A DNA stretch of 64,000 nucleotides from Solibacillus isronensis. Lineage in GTDB: Bacteria; Bacillota; Bacilli; Bacillales_A; Planococcaceae. The stretch covers positions 1-64,000 of the forward strand of contig NZ_JAMBOC010000002.1 in NCBI RefSeq assembly GCF_023715405.1, given 5' to 3'. A program made the position numbers and the translations under genes. Below, in pieces: positions 1-8,905 of the stretch. Numbering within the stretch: position 1 is the stretch's first letter; the number at the start of each line of letters is the position of its first letter. The notes beneath the pieces were generated by a model. The model had not been told where the DNA came from. It did no database searches and worked only from the letters and a program-made list of their open reading frames with translations.

Positions 1-408
<408 letters not shown>

Positions 409-547
409 AGTAGTTTGAAAGCTCATTTGCTTTGCTAGCGATCCAACTTCGTTAGAAGTTGAAATCTATTGTTTGCTTCATTTAAGAAGCTTGTTTCATT
501 AACGTTGCTTGTTCAGTTTTCAAGGTTCATTGTGCTCCCAAAAGGAA
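409..547 (-). other. rRNA operon leader (5' transcribed spacer)
   Basis: This is the leader between the rrn promoters and the mature 16S 5' end. It contains TTGAAAACTGAACAAGC (minus strand, 508-526 area), a motif typical of Bacillales rrn leaders and 16S-23S spacers, where it contributes to antitermination and processing. No reading frame is evident. Confidence 0.7.
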
Positions 548-554
548 CTTCTCA

Positions 555-583
555 ATGTTATCATTTTATAACTATTATGTCAA
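555..583 (-). promoter_or_regulatory. rrn proximal promoter (P2-like)
   Basis: On the minus strand a perfect -35 TTGACA (578-583) is followed after exactly 17 bp by TAACAT (555-560). It lies about 150 bp before the 16S 5' end, as expected for the proximal promoter of a Bacillales rRNA operon. Confidence 0.75.
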
Positions 584-626
584 TAACATTTCCTAATATT
601 CTTTCGCTTCAATAGCGACTTACATT

Positions 627-655
627 AGTATATTACAATGTTTTATTGAAGTCAA
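627..655 (-). promoter_or_regulatory. rrn distal promoter (P1-like)
   Basis: On the minus strand TTGACT (650-655) and TATACT (627-632) are 17 bp apart. The AT-rich sequence upstream (656-680) could act as an UP element. Together with the proximal promoter it forms the tandem P1-P2 arrangement usual for rrn operons, with 72 bp between the two. Confidence 0.75.
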
Positions 656-732
656 TAATTATTGTAAAATATTTTCGAAGTAACCATCCTCTTAAGGACA
701 AGTAATAATATACCTCAAAAGGATAGTTAAAA

Positions 733-1623
733 TCAAGCTTTTTTTCTAAAAAACTTTTTAAAGTCTACTACAAACAACATAATCCCCAAAATAACGACTA
801 ATCCGCCTACTATTTGGGAAACAGTCAAATATTCATTGAAGATCAAAATCGCAAGTAACGCTGCACCAACCGGTTCGAATAAAATCGCAATCGAGATTAC
901 ATTCGTACTTGTCCATTTCAATGCCCAGTTGAAAAGATTATGCCCTAATAAGTTTGGAATAATCGCCAATAAAATAAACCACATCCAATCAATCGCCGGA
1001 TATGGACCGAATGATTCCCCTTTTATAATAATATAAAAGAATAAAGTAATTGTACTTACGGAATACACGACCATCGTATAAGTAACAAGTGATAATCTTT
1101 TCCGTACATCCTGCCCGAACAATAAATAACCTGTTATTAAGGCACATGCAATTAATGCTAATATATCCCCGTAAAGTGCCGTACCGCTAATTTGGAAATC
1201 TCCCCAGCTAATAAGGACGCTGCCTAAAATCGCAATGCCCCCTGCAATAAATGTCTGCAGCGTTATTTTTTCTTTGAAAAATAAATACGTCCCGATAAAT
1301 GCAAAAAGCGGCTGCATTGTTACCAGTACAGTAGAACTGGCTACAGAAGTGTAATTTAATGATTCAAACCATAATATAAAATGAAATGATAAAAATACCC
1401 CTGCGATTGATGAAAATATCCAATCACGTTTTGACAGCACTTTTATTTCATTGCTATATTTCATTAAAAACCACGGCAGCATTATCAATATCGAAAACAG
1501 CATACGATAAAATGCAATAACTCCAGCATCTGCACTTGCAAGTTTTACAAAAATTGCAGAAAGGGAAACAGAGATTACGCCAATAATAATAGGAATATAC
1601 GGGTGGATTGGTGGTTTATCCAC
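733..1623 (-). CDS. EamA/DMT-family transporter
   Basis: This 296-aa polytopic membrane protein has about ten hydrophobic segments in two tandem halves (roughly residues 8-140 and 150-290), the layout of the EamA drug/metabolite transporter family. The N-terminal half carries the family-typical stretch IFVKLASADAGVIAFYRML, and a basic tail (FKKFFRKKA) ends the protein. The start is a GTG at 1621-1623, preceded by AAGAAGGGG. It is divergent from mgtC and not in an operon. EamA proteins export amino acids or metabolites, but the substrate cannot be predicted here. Confidence 0.85.
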   Translation of the reverse strand: MDKPPIHPYIPIIIGVISVSLSAIFVKLASADAGVIAFYRMLFSILIMLPWFLMKYSNEIKVLSKRDWIFSSIAGVFLSFHFILWFESLNYTSVASSTVLVTMQPLFAFIGTYLFFKEKITLQTFIAGGIAILGSVLISWGDFQISGTALYGDILALIACALITGYLLFGQDVRKRLSLVTYTMVVYSVSTITLFFYIIIKGESFGPYPAIDWMWFILLAIIPNLLGHNLFNWALKWTSTNVISIAILFEPVGAALLAILIFNEYLTVSQIVGGLVVILGIMLFVVDFKKFFRKKA

Positions 1624-1766
1624 TATAACCCCTTCTTTCTATATATATATCATCTAATACGAAATATTTTGCGATACCTCATATTCACATTATCAAACTA
1701 TACCTTATTAAAGATTTTTTTTCGAGAGGATTTGAATTCCATTTTAAATGAAGGAGATGTTTGGAT

Positions 1767-2486
1767 ATGGAATGGTTAGCGAATGATAAATTTACCGTAG
1801 AAATTTTATTAAAATTACTAATTGCGGCTACACTAAGTTTAATTATTGGTATCGAAAGGGAATTGAAAAAGAAGCCAGTCGGTTTAAAGACAAGTTTAGT
1901 AATCGCGACATTCAGTTGTTTACTTACAATCATCTCAATTGAGACTGCCTATTCAACACCTGCACGGGACGATATCAACATTACGATGGATCCATTGCGT
2001 TTAGCCGCGCAAATTGTAAGCGGTATTGGCTTTTTAGGTGCCGGTGTTATTTTGCGTAAAGGGAATGATAGTATTACCGGACTGACAACAGCCGCCATGA
2101 TTTGGGGAGCCGCCGCCATCGGAATTGCTGTAGGCGCTGGTTTTTATATTGAAGCATTTATTACGGTCCTGATTGTCGTATTGGGTATTGAACTTCTTGC
2201 TCCCTTCCTATTGAAGTTCGGTCCAAAACGTCTAAGAATGCGCGAAGTTTCTTTAATTATCAATACCGACCAAGCGGACAATATAAAAAATGTCGTGGAT
2301 TATTTGAGGGAGCATGATATGTATATCGATAATATTTCAATCCGAGATGTACCATTTTCCGAAAAACTATTACATGAAATCGATATACGATTATCTACCG
2401 TCGAAACGAACCATACTATCGAACTTTATAACCGGCTTCGGAAATTGGATTATGTAGTAAATATTAAAATCGAATATTTAGATTAA
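1767..2486 (+). CDS. MgtC/SapB family membrane protein
   Basis: This protein of about 239 aa has four to five N-terminal membrane segments with the MgtC signature region (IGIERELKKKPVGLKTSLVI, then GIGFLGAGVILRKG and GLTTAAMIWGAAAIGIAVG). A soluble C-terminal ACT-like part follows from about residue 150. MgtC proteins modulate membrane physiology under low Mg2+, and the Bacillus members are of uncertain role. The ribosome site AAGGAG (1751-1756) is 4 nt from a TTG at 1761 and 10 nt from the ATG at 1767; I prefer the ATG. The CDF transporter gene follows after 14 bp, so the two are probably co-transcribed. Confidence 0.88.
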   Translation: MEWLANDKFTVEILLKLLIAATLSLIIGIERELKKKPVGLKTSLVIATFSCLLTIISIETAYSTPARDDINITMDPLRLAAQIVSGIGFLGAGVILRKGNDSITGLTTAAMIWGAAAIGIAVGAGFYIEAFITVLIVVLGIELLAPFLLKFGPKRLRMREVSLIINTDQADNIKNVVDYLREHDMYIDNISIRDVPFSEKLLHEIDIRLSTVETNHTIELYNRLRKLDYVVNIKIEYLD

Positions 2487-2500
2487 CGGAGGAAAACGCA

Positions 2501-3490
2501 ATGGGAGAATTTTTCAAATTACTAAAGGATGGTAATAAACCGTCCTTACTCGCAGCATTCGTCAATACATTTTTAGGAACGATTAAAGGAGTTGCGTTCT
2601 TCTTTACAGGAAATGTTGCGATGTTTGCCGAAATGATGCACTCTTTCGGGGATGCCGCAAACCAATTTTTCGTATTCATAGGGTCTGCCTTAGCAAAAAA
2701 GGCGCCTACTCCAAAATTCCCGAATGGATACGGACGTATTGTTAACTTAGTCTGTTTGGGCGCCGTTTTAATTGTAGCAATCCTTTCATATGAAACAATT
2801 AAAGAAGGATGGCATCATTTTATCCATCCTGCATCTGAATCTTCAGGAATTTGGATCGCTCTTAGCGTATTGGCAATTGGTATTATTCTAGAAGGTTTTG
2901 TTTTAAATAAAGCTGCAAAAGAAGTGCTTCATGAAGTTAGCGTAGAACCTAAGGGGATAATAATTCTCCAGTCTGCAAAATATTTAAAGCGTGCAAAACC
3001 GGCGACAAAGCTTGTATGGATGGAAGACTTAGTGGCGACTTCGGGTAATGTCCTGGCGTTTTTAGCAATTGTTATTGCATATTTCACCGAATTTTACCGA
3101 TTAGAAGGATTTATTTCAATGGTAATCGGTTTAATGATGTTTTACGTAGTTGGCCGTGTCTTTTTAGATAATGCACGTGGTGCAATCGGTGAAACGGATG
3201 AGGAAATGCTTGTGCATATCGGAAATCTTGTGATGGAAGATCCGCATGTAACAGATATCGCACGACTTGAAGTAATCAAAGAAGGCGAATTTTTACATGT
3301 GGAACTTATTGCGGAAACAGATCCAAGTTTGTCTCTCGCTTATTTAGATGATGTACGCGATCATTTAACAACACTGCTGTTAAACCAAAAAGGTGTGACA
3401 AAAGTTACGTTGGCGTTCGATGAGGATAATGGAGAACGCAGCTGGAAACATATCGCTACAAAACCTGAATCAGAAAAAGGCATGATTTAA
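2501..3490 (+). CDS. Cation diffusion facilitator family transporter
   Basis: This 329-aa protein has five to six membrane segments and a cytoplasmic C-terminal domain (about 225-310). The CDF metal-site pattern HSFGDAANQ is visible in the second membrane segment, and an acidic residue pair (EDLVATSGN) lies in the later helix. Such proteins export divalent metals (Zn, Mn, Fe or Co) in exchange for protons; the metal here is not predictable. GGAGG at 2488-2492 precedes the ATG. It sits 14 bp behind mgtC, suggesting a small operon concerned with divalent cations. A strong hairpin follows the stop. Confidence 0.88.
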   Translation: MGEFFKLLKDGNKPSLLAAFVNTFLGTIKGVAFFFTGNVAMFAEMMHSFGDAANQFFVFIGSALAKKAPTPKFPNGYGRIVNLVCLGAVLIVAILSYETIKEGWHHFIHPASESSGIWIALSVLAIGIILEGFVLNKAAKEVLHEVSVEPKGIIILQSAKYLKRAKPATKLVWMEDLVATSGNVLAFLAIVIAYFTEFYRLEGFISMVIGLMMFYVVGRVFLDNARGAIGETDEEMLVHIGNLVMEDPHVTDIARLEVIKEGEFLHVELIAETDPSLSLAYLDDVRDHLTTLLLNQKGVTKVTLAFDEDNGERSWKHIATKPESEKGMI

Positions 3491-3501
3491 TTGATTCCAA
3501 T

Positions 3502-3542
3502 AAAAAGGAAGCTGGTCCCACTATCCGACCGCTTCCTTTTTT
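3502..3542. terminator. Bidirectional rho-independent terminator
   Basis: An 11-bp stem (AAAAAGGAAGC with GCTTCCTTTTT) is extended inward by GGTC/GACC across a one-base bulge. T-runs lie on both sides, so it can end the CDF transcript and the converging alcohol dehydrogenase transcript. Confidence 0.85.
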
Positions 3543-3549
3543 CACGTTC

Positions 3550-4713
3550 TTATAAAGACATTTCTAAAATTTTGCGTACATCGTCTGCTTCAAGTTTATT
3601 GAAGTTGCCGAACGGACCATATACTAGGCAATGCTCAACCATTTCTTCGAAGTGTGTAGCATCAATATCATAGTCAGCTAAGCGATTTGGGGCACCAAGA
3701 GATGTCCAAAAAGCAGATAATGCTTCAATACCTTCCAATCCAACTTGTTCCTCTGATTTGTTTGTCGGATCAATATTGAACACATTTACAGCTAATTTTG
3801 CAAAACGCGAAGGATTCACATGTAAATTATGCTTCATCCAGTTCGGGAATAAAATAGCTAAGCCGCTTGCATGTGCAATATCGTAATATGCTGAAACCGC
3901 ATGCTCAATGTTATGTGTTGCCCAGTCACCGCGTGAGCCTAATGCAAGGAATCCATTTAAACCGATAGTTCCCGCAAGCATTAATGTTTCACGATGCTCG
4001 TAGTTAGAAGGATCTTTCAATGCTTTTGGCGCAACTTCAATCAGCGTGCGTAAAATCCCTTCGCTCATTTCATCTGTAATCGGCGTGTTTGTCGCATTGT
4101 TGAAATACTGTTCAAAAATATGCGACATTGTATCAACAACACCATTTACCGTTTGATTTGCCGGCACCGAATAAGTATAAGATGGGTCTAAAATCGAGAA
4201 TTTCGGGAAAGTTGCGGGACTGCCCCAACCATACTTCTCTTTTGTTTCTAAGTTTGTAATAACCGAACCTGAGTTCATTTCAGATGCTGTCGCAGCTAAT
4301 GTTAAAACAGTCGCCAATGGTAATGCTTCAGTTGCCATTACTTTTCTAGTTACGATATCCCAAGCATCCGCTTCCACCTTTGCACCTGCAACGATTAATT
4401 TAGAGCAGTCAATTACTGAACCGCCCCCTACTGCTAATACGATATCAACCTGATTTTCTTTACAAATTTCAATACCTTTACGCGCTGTTTCTACACGAGG
4501 GTTTGGCTCGACACCAGATAATTCGAATACGTTCATATTCAAGTCATTTAAAATGGTCATAATATCATCGTATACACCATTCGATTTAATACTTCCTCCA
4601 CCATATACAATTAATATATTCTGGCCGTATTGCGGAAGTTCTTTTCGTAAATGTTCGATACTCCCTTTACCAAAATGAATCTTTACTGGATTATAAAATG
4701 AAAATTCGTTCAT
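3550..4713 (-). CDS. yugJ: Iron-containing alcohol dehydrogenase, YugJ/BdhA/YqhD type
   Basis: This 387-aa enzyme is expected to reduce aldehydes such as butanal with NAD(P)H in the cytosol. The cofactor-binding GGGS motifs are at 38-41 and 96-99. The metal ligands appear intact at D194, H198, H267 and H281, the same spacing as in E. coli YqhD. The ATG at 4713 is chosen because AGGGGG lies 8 nt upstream; a TTG directly before it has poorer spacing. In B. subtilis yugJ is next to yugI, and here yugI lies just two genes away, which supports the assignment. A yugK-type paralogue cannot be excluded. Confidence 0.88.
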   Translation of the reverse strand: MNEFSFYNPVKIHFGKGSIEHLRKELPQYGQNILIVYGGGSIKSNGVYDDIMTILNDLNMNVFELSGVEPNPRVETARKGIEICKENQVDIVLAVGGGSVIDCSKLIVAGAKVEADAWDIVTRKVMATEALPLATVLTLAATASEMNSGSVITNLETKEKYGWGSPATFPKFSILDPSYTYSVPANQTVNGVVDTMSHIFEQYFNNATNTPITDEMSEGILRTLIEVAPKALKDPSNYEHRETLMLAGTIGLNGFLALGSRGDWATHNIEHAVSAYYDIAHASGLAILFPNWMKHNLHVNPSRFAKLAVNVFNIDPTNKSEEQVGLEGIEALSAFWTSLGAPNRLADYDIDATHFEEMVEHCLVYGPFGNFNKLEADDVRKILEMSL

Positions 4714-4732
4714 CAATGGTTCCCCCTATTTT

Positions 4733-4769
4733 TCAAAAAAGTCCCACTCCAATAATAGGAGTGAGACTT
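4733..4769 (-). terminator. Terminator of glutamate dehydrogenase gene
   Basis: A 12-bp stem with one mismatch (AAGTCTCACTCC with GGAGTGGGACTT on the minus strand) and a 7-nt loop is followed by TTTTTTGAAAAAT. It lies 14 bp after the stop codon. Confidence 0.85.
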
Positions 4770-4782
4770 AATAATATAATGA

Positions 4783-6027
4783 TTATACCCATCCACGGAA
4801 GCGAGAGGCCTCGGCAGTACGGCGTACACCTACCATATAAGCAGCTAAACGCATATTAATATTGCGGTTTTGTGCTGTTGTGTAGACATTTTCAAACGCA
4901 GTAGTCATTTTAGAATATAATTTTTCACGTACTTCTTCTTCCGTCCAATAATAACCCATATTGTTTTGAACCCATTCAAAGTAAGACACCGTTACACCAC
5001 CAGCAGATGCTAAAACGTCTGGTACAAGAAGAATACCGCGCTCTGTTAAAATCTTTGTCGCTTCAGCTGTTGTTGGACCGTTTGCTGCTTCTACAACAAT
5101 GTTTGCCTTAATTTGATGTGCGTTGTCTGCTGTAATTTGATTTTCAATGGCAGCAGGCACTAAAATATCGCAATCCAGTTCTAGAAGCTCTTTGTTTGAA
5201 ATTGTATTTTCAAACAATGTCGTAACCGTACCAAACGAATCACGGCGATCTAATAAGTAATCAATATCCAAACCGTTCGGATCATGCAACGCACCGTGTG
5301 CATCTGAAATACCAATGACTTTTGCACCTAAATCGCTCATAAACTTCGCTAAGAAACTACCTGCGTTACCGAAGCCCTGAATAACCACTCGTGCACCTTT
5401 AATATCGATATTGCGCTTTTTTGCAGCTTCTTCGATGACAATTGTAACTCCTTCCGCAGTTGCACGGTCGCGACCTTGTGAACCGCCAAGAACGATTGGT
5501 TTACCTGTTATGAATCCTGGCGAATTAAATTCATCCATACGGCTGTACTCATCCATCATCCAAGCCATAATTTGAGCATTTGTAAATACGTCCGGTGCCG
5601 GAATGTCTTTCGTTGGACCAACTACTTGACTAATCGCACGAACATAACCGCGACTTAATCGTTCAATTTCGCCCATTGACATTTCTCGTGGGTCACAAAT
5701 AACGCCACCTTTACCTCCACCATACGGAAGATCAACAATGCCACATTTTAACGTCATCCACATCGAAAGCGCTTTCACTTCTTCTTCCGATACCATCGGG
5801 TGGAATCGTACGCCACCTTTTGTTGGACCAACTGCATCATTATGCTGTGCACGGTAACCAGTAAATACTTTTGTCGCACCGTCATCCATTTTTACAGGAA
5901 TACGCACAGTCAACATACGAATCGGTTCTTTCAGTAATTCATACATTGCTTCATCATAGCCTAGTTTATTTAATGCCTCATGAATTACTTCTTGAGTTGA
6001 TGTAAATAAGTTCAAATTTTCAGCCAT
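4783..6027 (-). CDS. gudB: NAD-type glutamate dehydrogenase (GudB/RocG)
   Basis: The enzyme interconverts glutamate and 2-oxoglutarate plus ammonium, linking amino-acid catabolism to the TCA cycle. At 414 aa it matches the Bacillus GudB/RocG length. The catalytic region KGGVRFHP and PYGGGKGG (catalytic lysine about K106) and the Rossmann motif GFGNAG (218-223) are intact. It aligns along its whole length with my memory of B. subtilis GudB; RocG is a close paralogue and cannot be excluded. The frame is open upstream to 6087, but the ATG at 6027 has AAAGAGG before it and fits the family N-terminus. A promoter and a cre-like dyad lie upstream. Confidence 0.93.
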   Translation of the reverse strand: MAENLNLFTSTQEVIHEALNKLGYDEAMYELLKEPIRMLTVRIPVKMDDGATKVFTGYRAQHNDAVGPTKGGVRFHPMVSEEEVKALSMWMTLKCGIVDLPYGGGKGGVICDPREMSMGEIERLSRGYVRAISQVVGPTKDIPAPDVFTNAQIMAWMMDEYSRMDEFNSPGFITGKPIVLGGSQGRDRATAEGVTIVIEEAAKKRNIDIKGARVVIQGFGNAGSFLAKFMSDLGAKVIGISDAHGALHDPNGLDIDYLLDRRDSFGTVTTLFENTISNKELLELDCDILVPAAIENQITADNAHQIKANIVVEAANGPTTAEATKILTERGILLVPDVLASAGGVTVSYFEWVQNNMGYYWTEEEVREKLYSKMTTAFENVYTTAQNRNINMRLAAYMVGVRRTAEASRFRGWV

Positions 6028-6074
6028 TTTATTATTCGCCTCTTTAAATTTTGATTTATTTGGGTCTTTCCGCC

Positions 6075-6083
6075 AACATTGTA
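6075..6083 (-). promoter_or_regulatory. Probable extended -10 promoter of gudB
   Basis: On the minus strand TGTTACAAT provides an extended -10 element (TG-N-TACAAT, hexamer at 6078-6083) about 50 bp before the gudB ATG. Only a weak -35 (TTAACA with a 19-bp spacer) is present, which an extended -10 could compensate for. Confidence 0.45.
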
Positions 6084-6159
6084 ACATACTTTATTCAGAG
6101 TTTGTTAAATATTTAGCCACATTTTATACACTTTTAATATTTCCGTTGATAATTAATGA

Positions 6160-6173
6160 AGAAAGCGCTTTTT
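6160..6173. promoter_or_regulatory. Possible CcpA cre-like site upstream of gudB
   Basis: The palindrome AAAGCGCTTT lies in a context resembling the cre consensus (central AANCGNWW matched, outer TG and CA not matched). It is about 135 bp upstream of the glutamate dehydrogenase start. Carbon catabolite control of the Bacillus rocG gene is known; for this gene it is inference from a partial match. Confidence 0.3.
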
Positions 6174-6211
6174 TCACGAAATTTGCTCAAAACTGACCAA
6201 TTTCCTCCATA

Positions 6212-6255
6212 TAAAAAACATGTCCAACTTATTTAAAAATAAATTGAACATGTCC
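6212..6255 (-). terminator. Terminator of yugI
   Basis: On the minus strand ACATGTTCAA pairs with TTGGACATGT (one G-U pair) across a 15-nt AT-rich loop, followed by TTTTTTAT. It begins just after the yugI stop. Confidence 0.8.
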
Positions 6256-6258
6256 TTC

Positions 6259-6633
6259 TTAGTGTCCAGATTGTTCGATCCAATCTTTCAATTTTTCCTT
6301 TAAAATTTGAAAGCCATCCGCATCCACTTCATCAACCCGATCTTGCAAAGTACGTCGAGGCGGCATATCCCTTTTCCGGTGAAACGGTACTTCCTGCAAT
6401 TCGCGTATCGATAAGCTTATTTTTTTTTGATCTGTATCCACATCCAGAACTTTAACTTGTATTTCATCCCCGACGGATAAAAAATCACTTACATCCTTCA
6501 CAAAACCGTATGTGATTTCAGAAATATGCACAAGTCCCTGCGTAAATTCATCTAAAGCAACAAAAGCTCCGTATGGTTGAATTCCTGTCACTTTACCCGT
6601 TAGCACGTCACCCACTTCAATTTTTTTTGCCAT
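6259..6633 (-). CDS. yugI: S1 RNA-binding domain protein YugI (general stress protein 13)
   Basis: This 124-aa cytoplasmic protein consists of a single S1/OB-fold domain (residues 5-75, with VGDVLTGKVTGIQPYGAFVAL and GLVHISEI) and a charged C-terminal tail rich in Arg, Asp and Lys. B. subtilis YugI (GSP13) associates with ribosomes and is induced by stress. Length and tail fit that protein. It stands alone between its own promoter region and a strong terminator. Its proximity to yugJ mirrors B. subtilis. Confidence 0.9.
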   Translation of the reverse strand: MAKKIEVGDVLTGKVTGIQPYGAFVALDEFTQGLVHISEITYGFVKDVSDFLSVGDEIQVKVLDVDTDQKKISLSIRELQEVPFHRKRDMPPRRTLQDRVDEVDADGFQILKEKLKDWIEQSGH

Positions 6634-6878
6634 ACTTTGTTCCTACCTTCTTTTCGTATATACGTAAATGTCATGTTAAATTATAACATATGAGACGGAC
6701 TGTAACAAAGAATCGCTTTAATCTAGCGTTTTTAAGTCATTAAATAAGAGTCTTACTAAAAAAATATGAATTTTTTTCTCTTTCTATAATTACATTCAAT
6801 AAATTCACAAAACTTTTTGCTAAATACGTGAATCGTACTGTAAAATGAGTAATTGCATATATATGAGGAGGTTTTGTT

Positions 6879-8207
6879 TTGTCATCTAGAGATCAATTTA
6901 CATCTAAGATAGGATTCATACTTGCAGCAGCAGGAAGCGCAATCGGTCTTGGCGCGATTTGGAAGTTCCCCTATATGGCGGGGACCAATGGCGGTAGTGT
7001 ATTTATTATTTTGTTTGTTATATGTACAGTTTTAATTGGCTTGCCGATATTAATTGCGGAATTTATGATTGGACGACGCGGTCAAAAAGATCCGATTACA
7101 TCTTTTAAAGAGCAGGCTCCAAATAAACCATGGTTTATGATCGGTTGGATCGGTCTTGTTGCGTGCGGGTTAATATTATCCTTCTATAGTGTTGTAGGTG
7201 GTTGGATATTGAGCTATATAGTTCGGGCCGTTAGTTTTTCACTTACAGGACAAGGGGCTGATTTCAGCACTTTGTTTTCAGATATCATTTCCAATCCATG
7301 GGAAGTGTTAATCGCACAAGCTGCTTTCATGCTTCTAACATTATTCATTGTCCAAGCAGGGATAAAAAACGGGATTGAAACAGCGAGTAAATGGATGATG
7401 CCGATTTTATTCTTATTTTTCATTTTGCTGTTTATCCGTTCCATTACATTGGACGGTGCGATGGAAGGCGTTAAGTTCATGTTCATTCCGGACTGGTCTT
7501 ACTTGAACGGCGATACGTTAATGTTAGCGTTAGGACAAGCATTCTTCTCTCTTAGTATTGGAGTTGCGGCAATGATAACATACGCATCTTATTTATCTAA
7601 GAAAGAAAAAATTGTAACTTCAGCAGTCAATGTAGCAAGTATGAATATCGCGATTTCTTTATTGGCGGGTCTTGTAATATTCCCTGCCGTATTCGCATTA
7701 GGGTTCTCTCCTACAGAAGGACCGGGCTTAGTATTTATTATGATTCCAGCTGTTTTTGAGCAATTGCCATTTGGCGGGTTTTTATTGCTCGTATTTTTCA
7801 TCTTACTTCTGTTTGCAACAGTTACTTCAGCGATTGCATTGCTGGAAGTGGTCGTTTCCATTGGTATTCGGGAAAAAACTGCCCAGCGCAAAAAAGCATC
7901 TTGGTTATTAGCATCAATTATTTTTGTCATCGGTATTCCTAGTGCTTTATCATTCGGAATTTTATCGGATATCACCATTTTTGAACGTTCCATTTTTGAC
8001 TTTGTCGATTATGTAACGAGCGCGATTTTAATGCCGATCGGTGCCTTTTTAACATCTATTTTTGCCGGATATTATTATTCAAAGAAAATTTCTCGTGAAG
8101 AAATGATGACATCACCAGTTGTTTATAATTGCTGGCTGTTCATTGTACGCTATGTAGCGCCACTTTCAATTGCAGCTATCTTTATTAATAAAGTTTTCTT
8201 TAGTTAA
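6879..8207 (+). CDS. Sodium-dependent transporter, neurotransmitter:sodium symporter (NSS) family
   Basis: This 442-aa protein has 11-12 membrane segments and the family's hallmark TM1 sodium site (GSAIGLGAIWKFPYMAGTNGG in two parts, residues 19-39). Bacterial NSS proteins (LeuT, MhsT; B. subtilis YocR and YhdH) import hydrophobic amino acids with Na+. The substrate cannot be assigned. The start is a TTG at 6879 with GAGGAGG seven nt upstream. It is monocistronic, with a terminator directly behind it. Confidence 0.9.
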   Translation: MSSRDQFTSKIGFILAAAGSAIGLGAIWKFPYMAGTNGGSVFIILFVICTVLIGLPILIAEFMIGRRGQKDPITSFKEQAPNKPWFMIGWIGLVACGLILSFYSVVGGWILSYIVRAVSFSLTGQGADFSTLFSDIISNPWEVLIAQAAFMLLTLFIVQAGIKNGIETASKWMMPILFLFFILLFIRSITLDGAMEGVKFMFIPDWSYLNGDTLMLALGQAFFSLSIGVAAMITYASYLSKKEKIVTSAVNVASMNIAISLLAGLVIFPAVFALGFSPTEGPGLVFIMIPAVFEQLPFGGFLLLVFFILLLFATVTSAIALLEVVVSIGIREKTAQRKKASWLLASIIFVIGIPSALSFGILSDITIFERSIFDFVDYVTSAILMPIGAFLTSIFAGYYYSKKISREEMMTSPVVYNCWLFIVRYVAPLSIAAIFINKVFFS

Positions 8208-8212
8208 GCTAG

Positions 8213-8250
8213 AAAAACTTGTTCGATATGAATTCGGACAAGTTTTTTTA
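8213..8250 (+). terminator. Terminator of NSS transporter gene
   Basis: AAAACTTGTTCGA pairs with TTCGGACAAGTTTT (G-U tolerant) around a short loop, followed by a run of seven T residues. Confidence 0.85.
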
Positions 8251-8322
8251 TTTTCACAACTAAGAGGACTTTATAAGTTGTTGTTCATATGATAGTAAAC
8301 ATATACGGGGAGGAGATGGGAA

Positions 8323-8529
8323 ATGAAATTGCAGTTTCAGGAACAGTTGAAAACTTTACGTTCGGAAAAGAAGTTATCAATTGAAGAGCTTTCATTACGA
8401 ACACAAGTAAGTATTGAAAAACTGACAGCCTATGAAAACGGTGAGCAAATTCCTTCAACCCAAAACATTTTAATTTTATCGACTGTTTTAGAAGTACCGG
8501 TTTCTAACTTAATTGACGGATTACATTAA
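8323..8529 (+). CDS. Small XRE-family helix-turn-helix regulator
   Basis: This 68-aa protein is essentially one Cro/C1-type HTH domain (LKTLRSEKKLSIEELSLRTQ, then VSIEKLTAYENGEQIPSTQ), with no effector domain. GGGGAGGAG lies 7 nt before the ATG. It stands alone between two terminators, so its target is unknown. Stand-alone XRE proteins of this size may control neighbouring genes or phage-like functions, but nothing phage-like is nearby. Confidence 0.85.
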   Translation: MKLQFQEQLKTLRSEKKLSIEELSLRTQVSIEKLTAYENGEQIPSTQNILILSTVLEVPVSNLIDGLH

Positions 8530-8530
8530 A

Positions 8531-8569
8531 ATGCGGGCGACCTCAACTTACAGGTCGCCTGCATTTTTA
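8531..8569. terminator. Bidirectional terminator between XRE and DUF1871 genes
   Basis: A 13-bp, G-C rich stem (ATGCGGGCGACCT with AGGTCGCCTGCAT, one mismatch or wobble) is followed by TTTTTAT on the plus strand and TTTTAAT on the minus strand. It serves two converging genes. Confidence 0.88.
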
Positions 8570-8827
8570 TATAATACACTTCGCTTCAAATTTTACGGCA
8601 ATTAATTTATATGCGATTGCAACACATTGCTCAAAAGGAATCCATTGTTCAAAAGAGTATTCATAAACTCTTTGAATGACTTTCGCCAATGTTGTTGGAT
8701 CGTCAATATTTTGAAGTGCAGCAACTACATCTGCCGTTTCAGTTGCATAACTTTCGGAACCGTAGCTAAAAGGATCCCACTGTTCCAATAAATGTACACA
8801 CTTTTGATTCATTTCAATATTATCCAT
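8567..8827 (-). CDS. yugE: DUF1871 family protein (YugE-like)
   Basis: This 86-aa soluble, mostly helical protein is the same length as B. subtilis YugE, whose function is unknown. The open frame extends upstream to 8929, but the ATG at 8827 has AAGGTG six nt before it and removes an otherwise large overlap with the divergent patB gene. The conserved core WDPFSYGSESYATETADVV fits DUF1871. Adjacency of yugE-like and patB genes is also seen in B. subtilis. Confidence 0.8.
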   Translation of the reverse strand: MDNIEMNQKCVHLLEQWDPFSYGSESYATETADVVAALQNIDDPTTLAKVIQRVYEYSFEQWIPFEQCVAIAYKLIAVKFEAKCII

Positions 8828-8905
8828 TTGATTCACCTTACTACCTCTTATAATAGTTAGTATGATACCATAATCTGAAAGAAAGCATAAGAAAAGAGGG
8901 TTCAA

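Noticed and set aside
1624..1760. Magnesium riboswitch upstream of mgtC
   Set aside because: The gap is short and AT-rich, and none of the conserved M-box helices can be seen.
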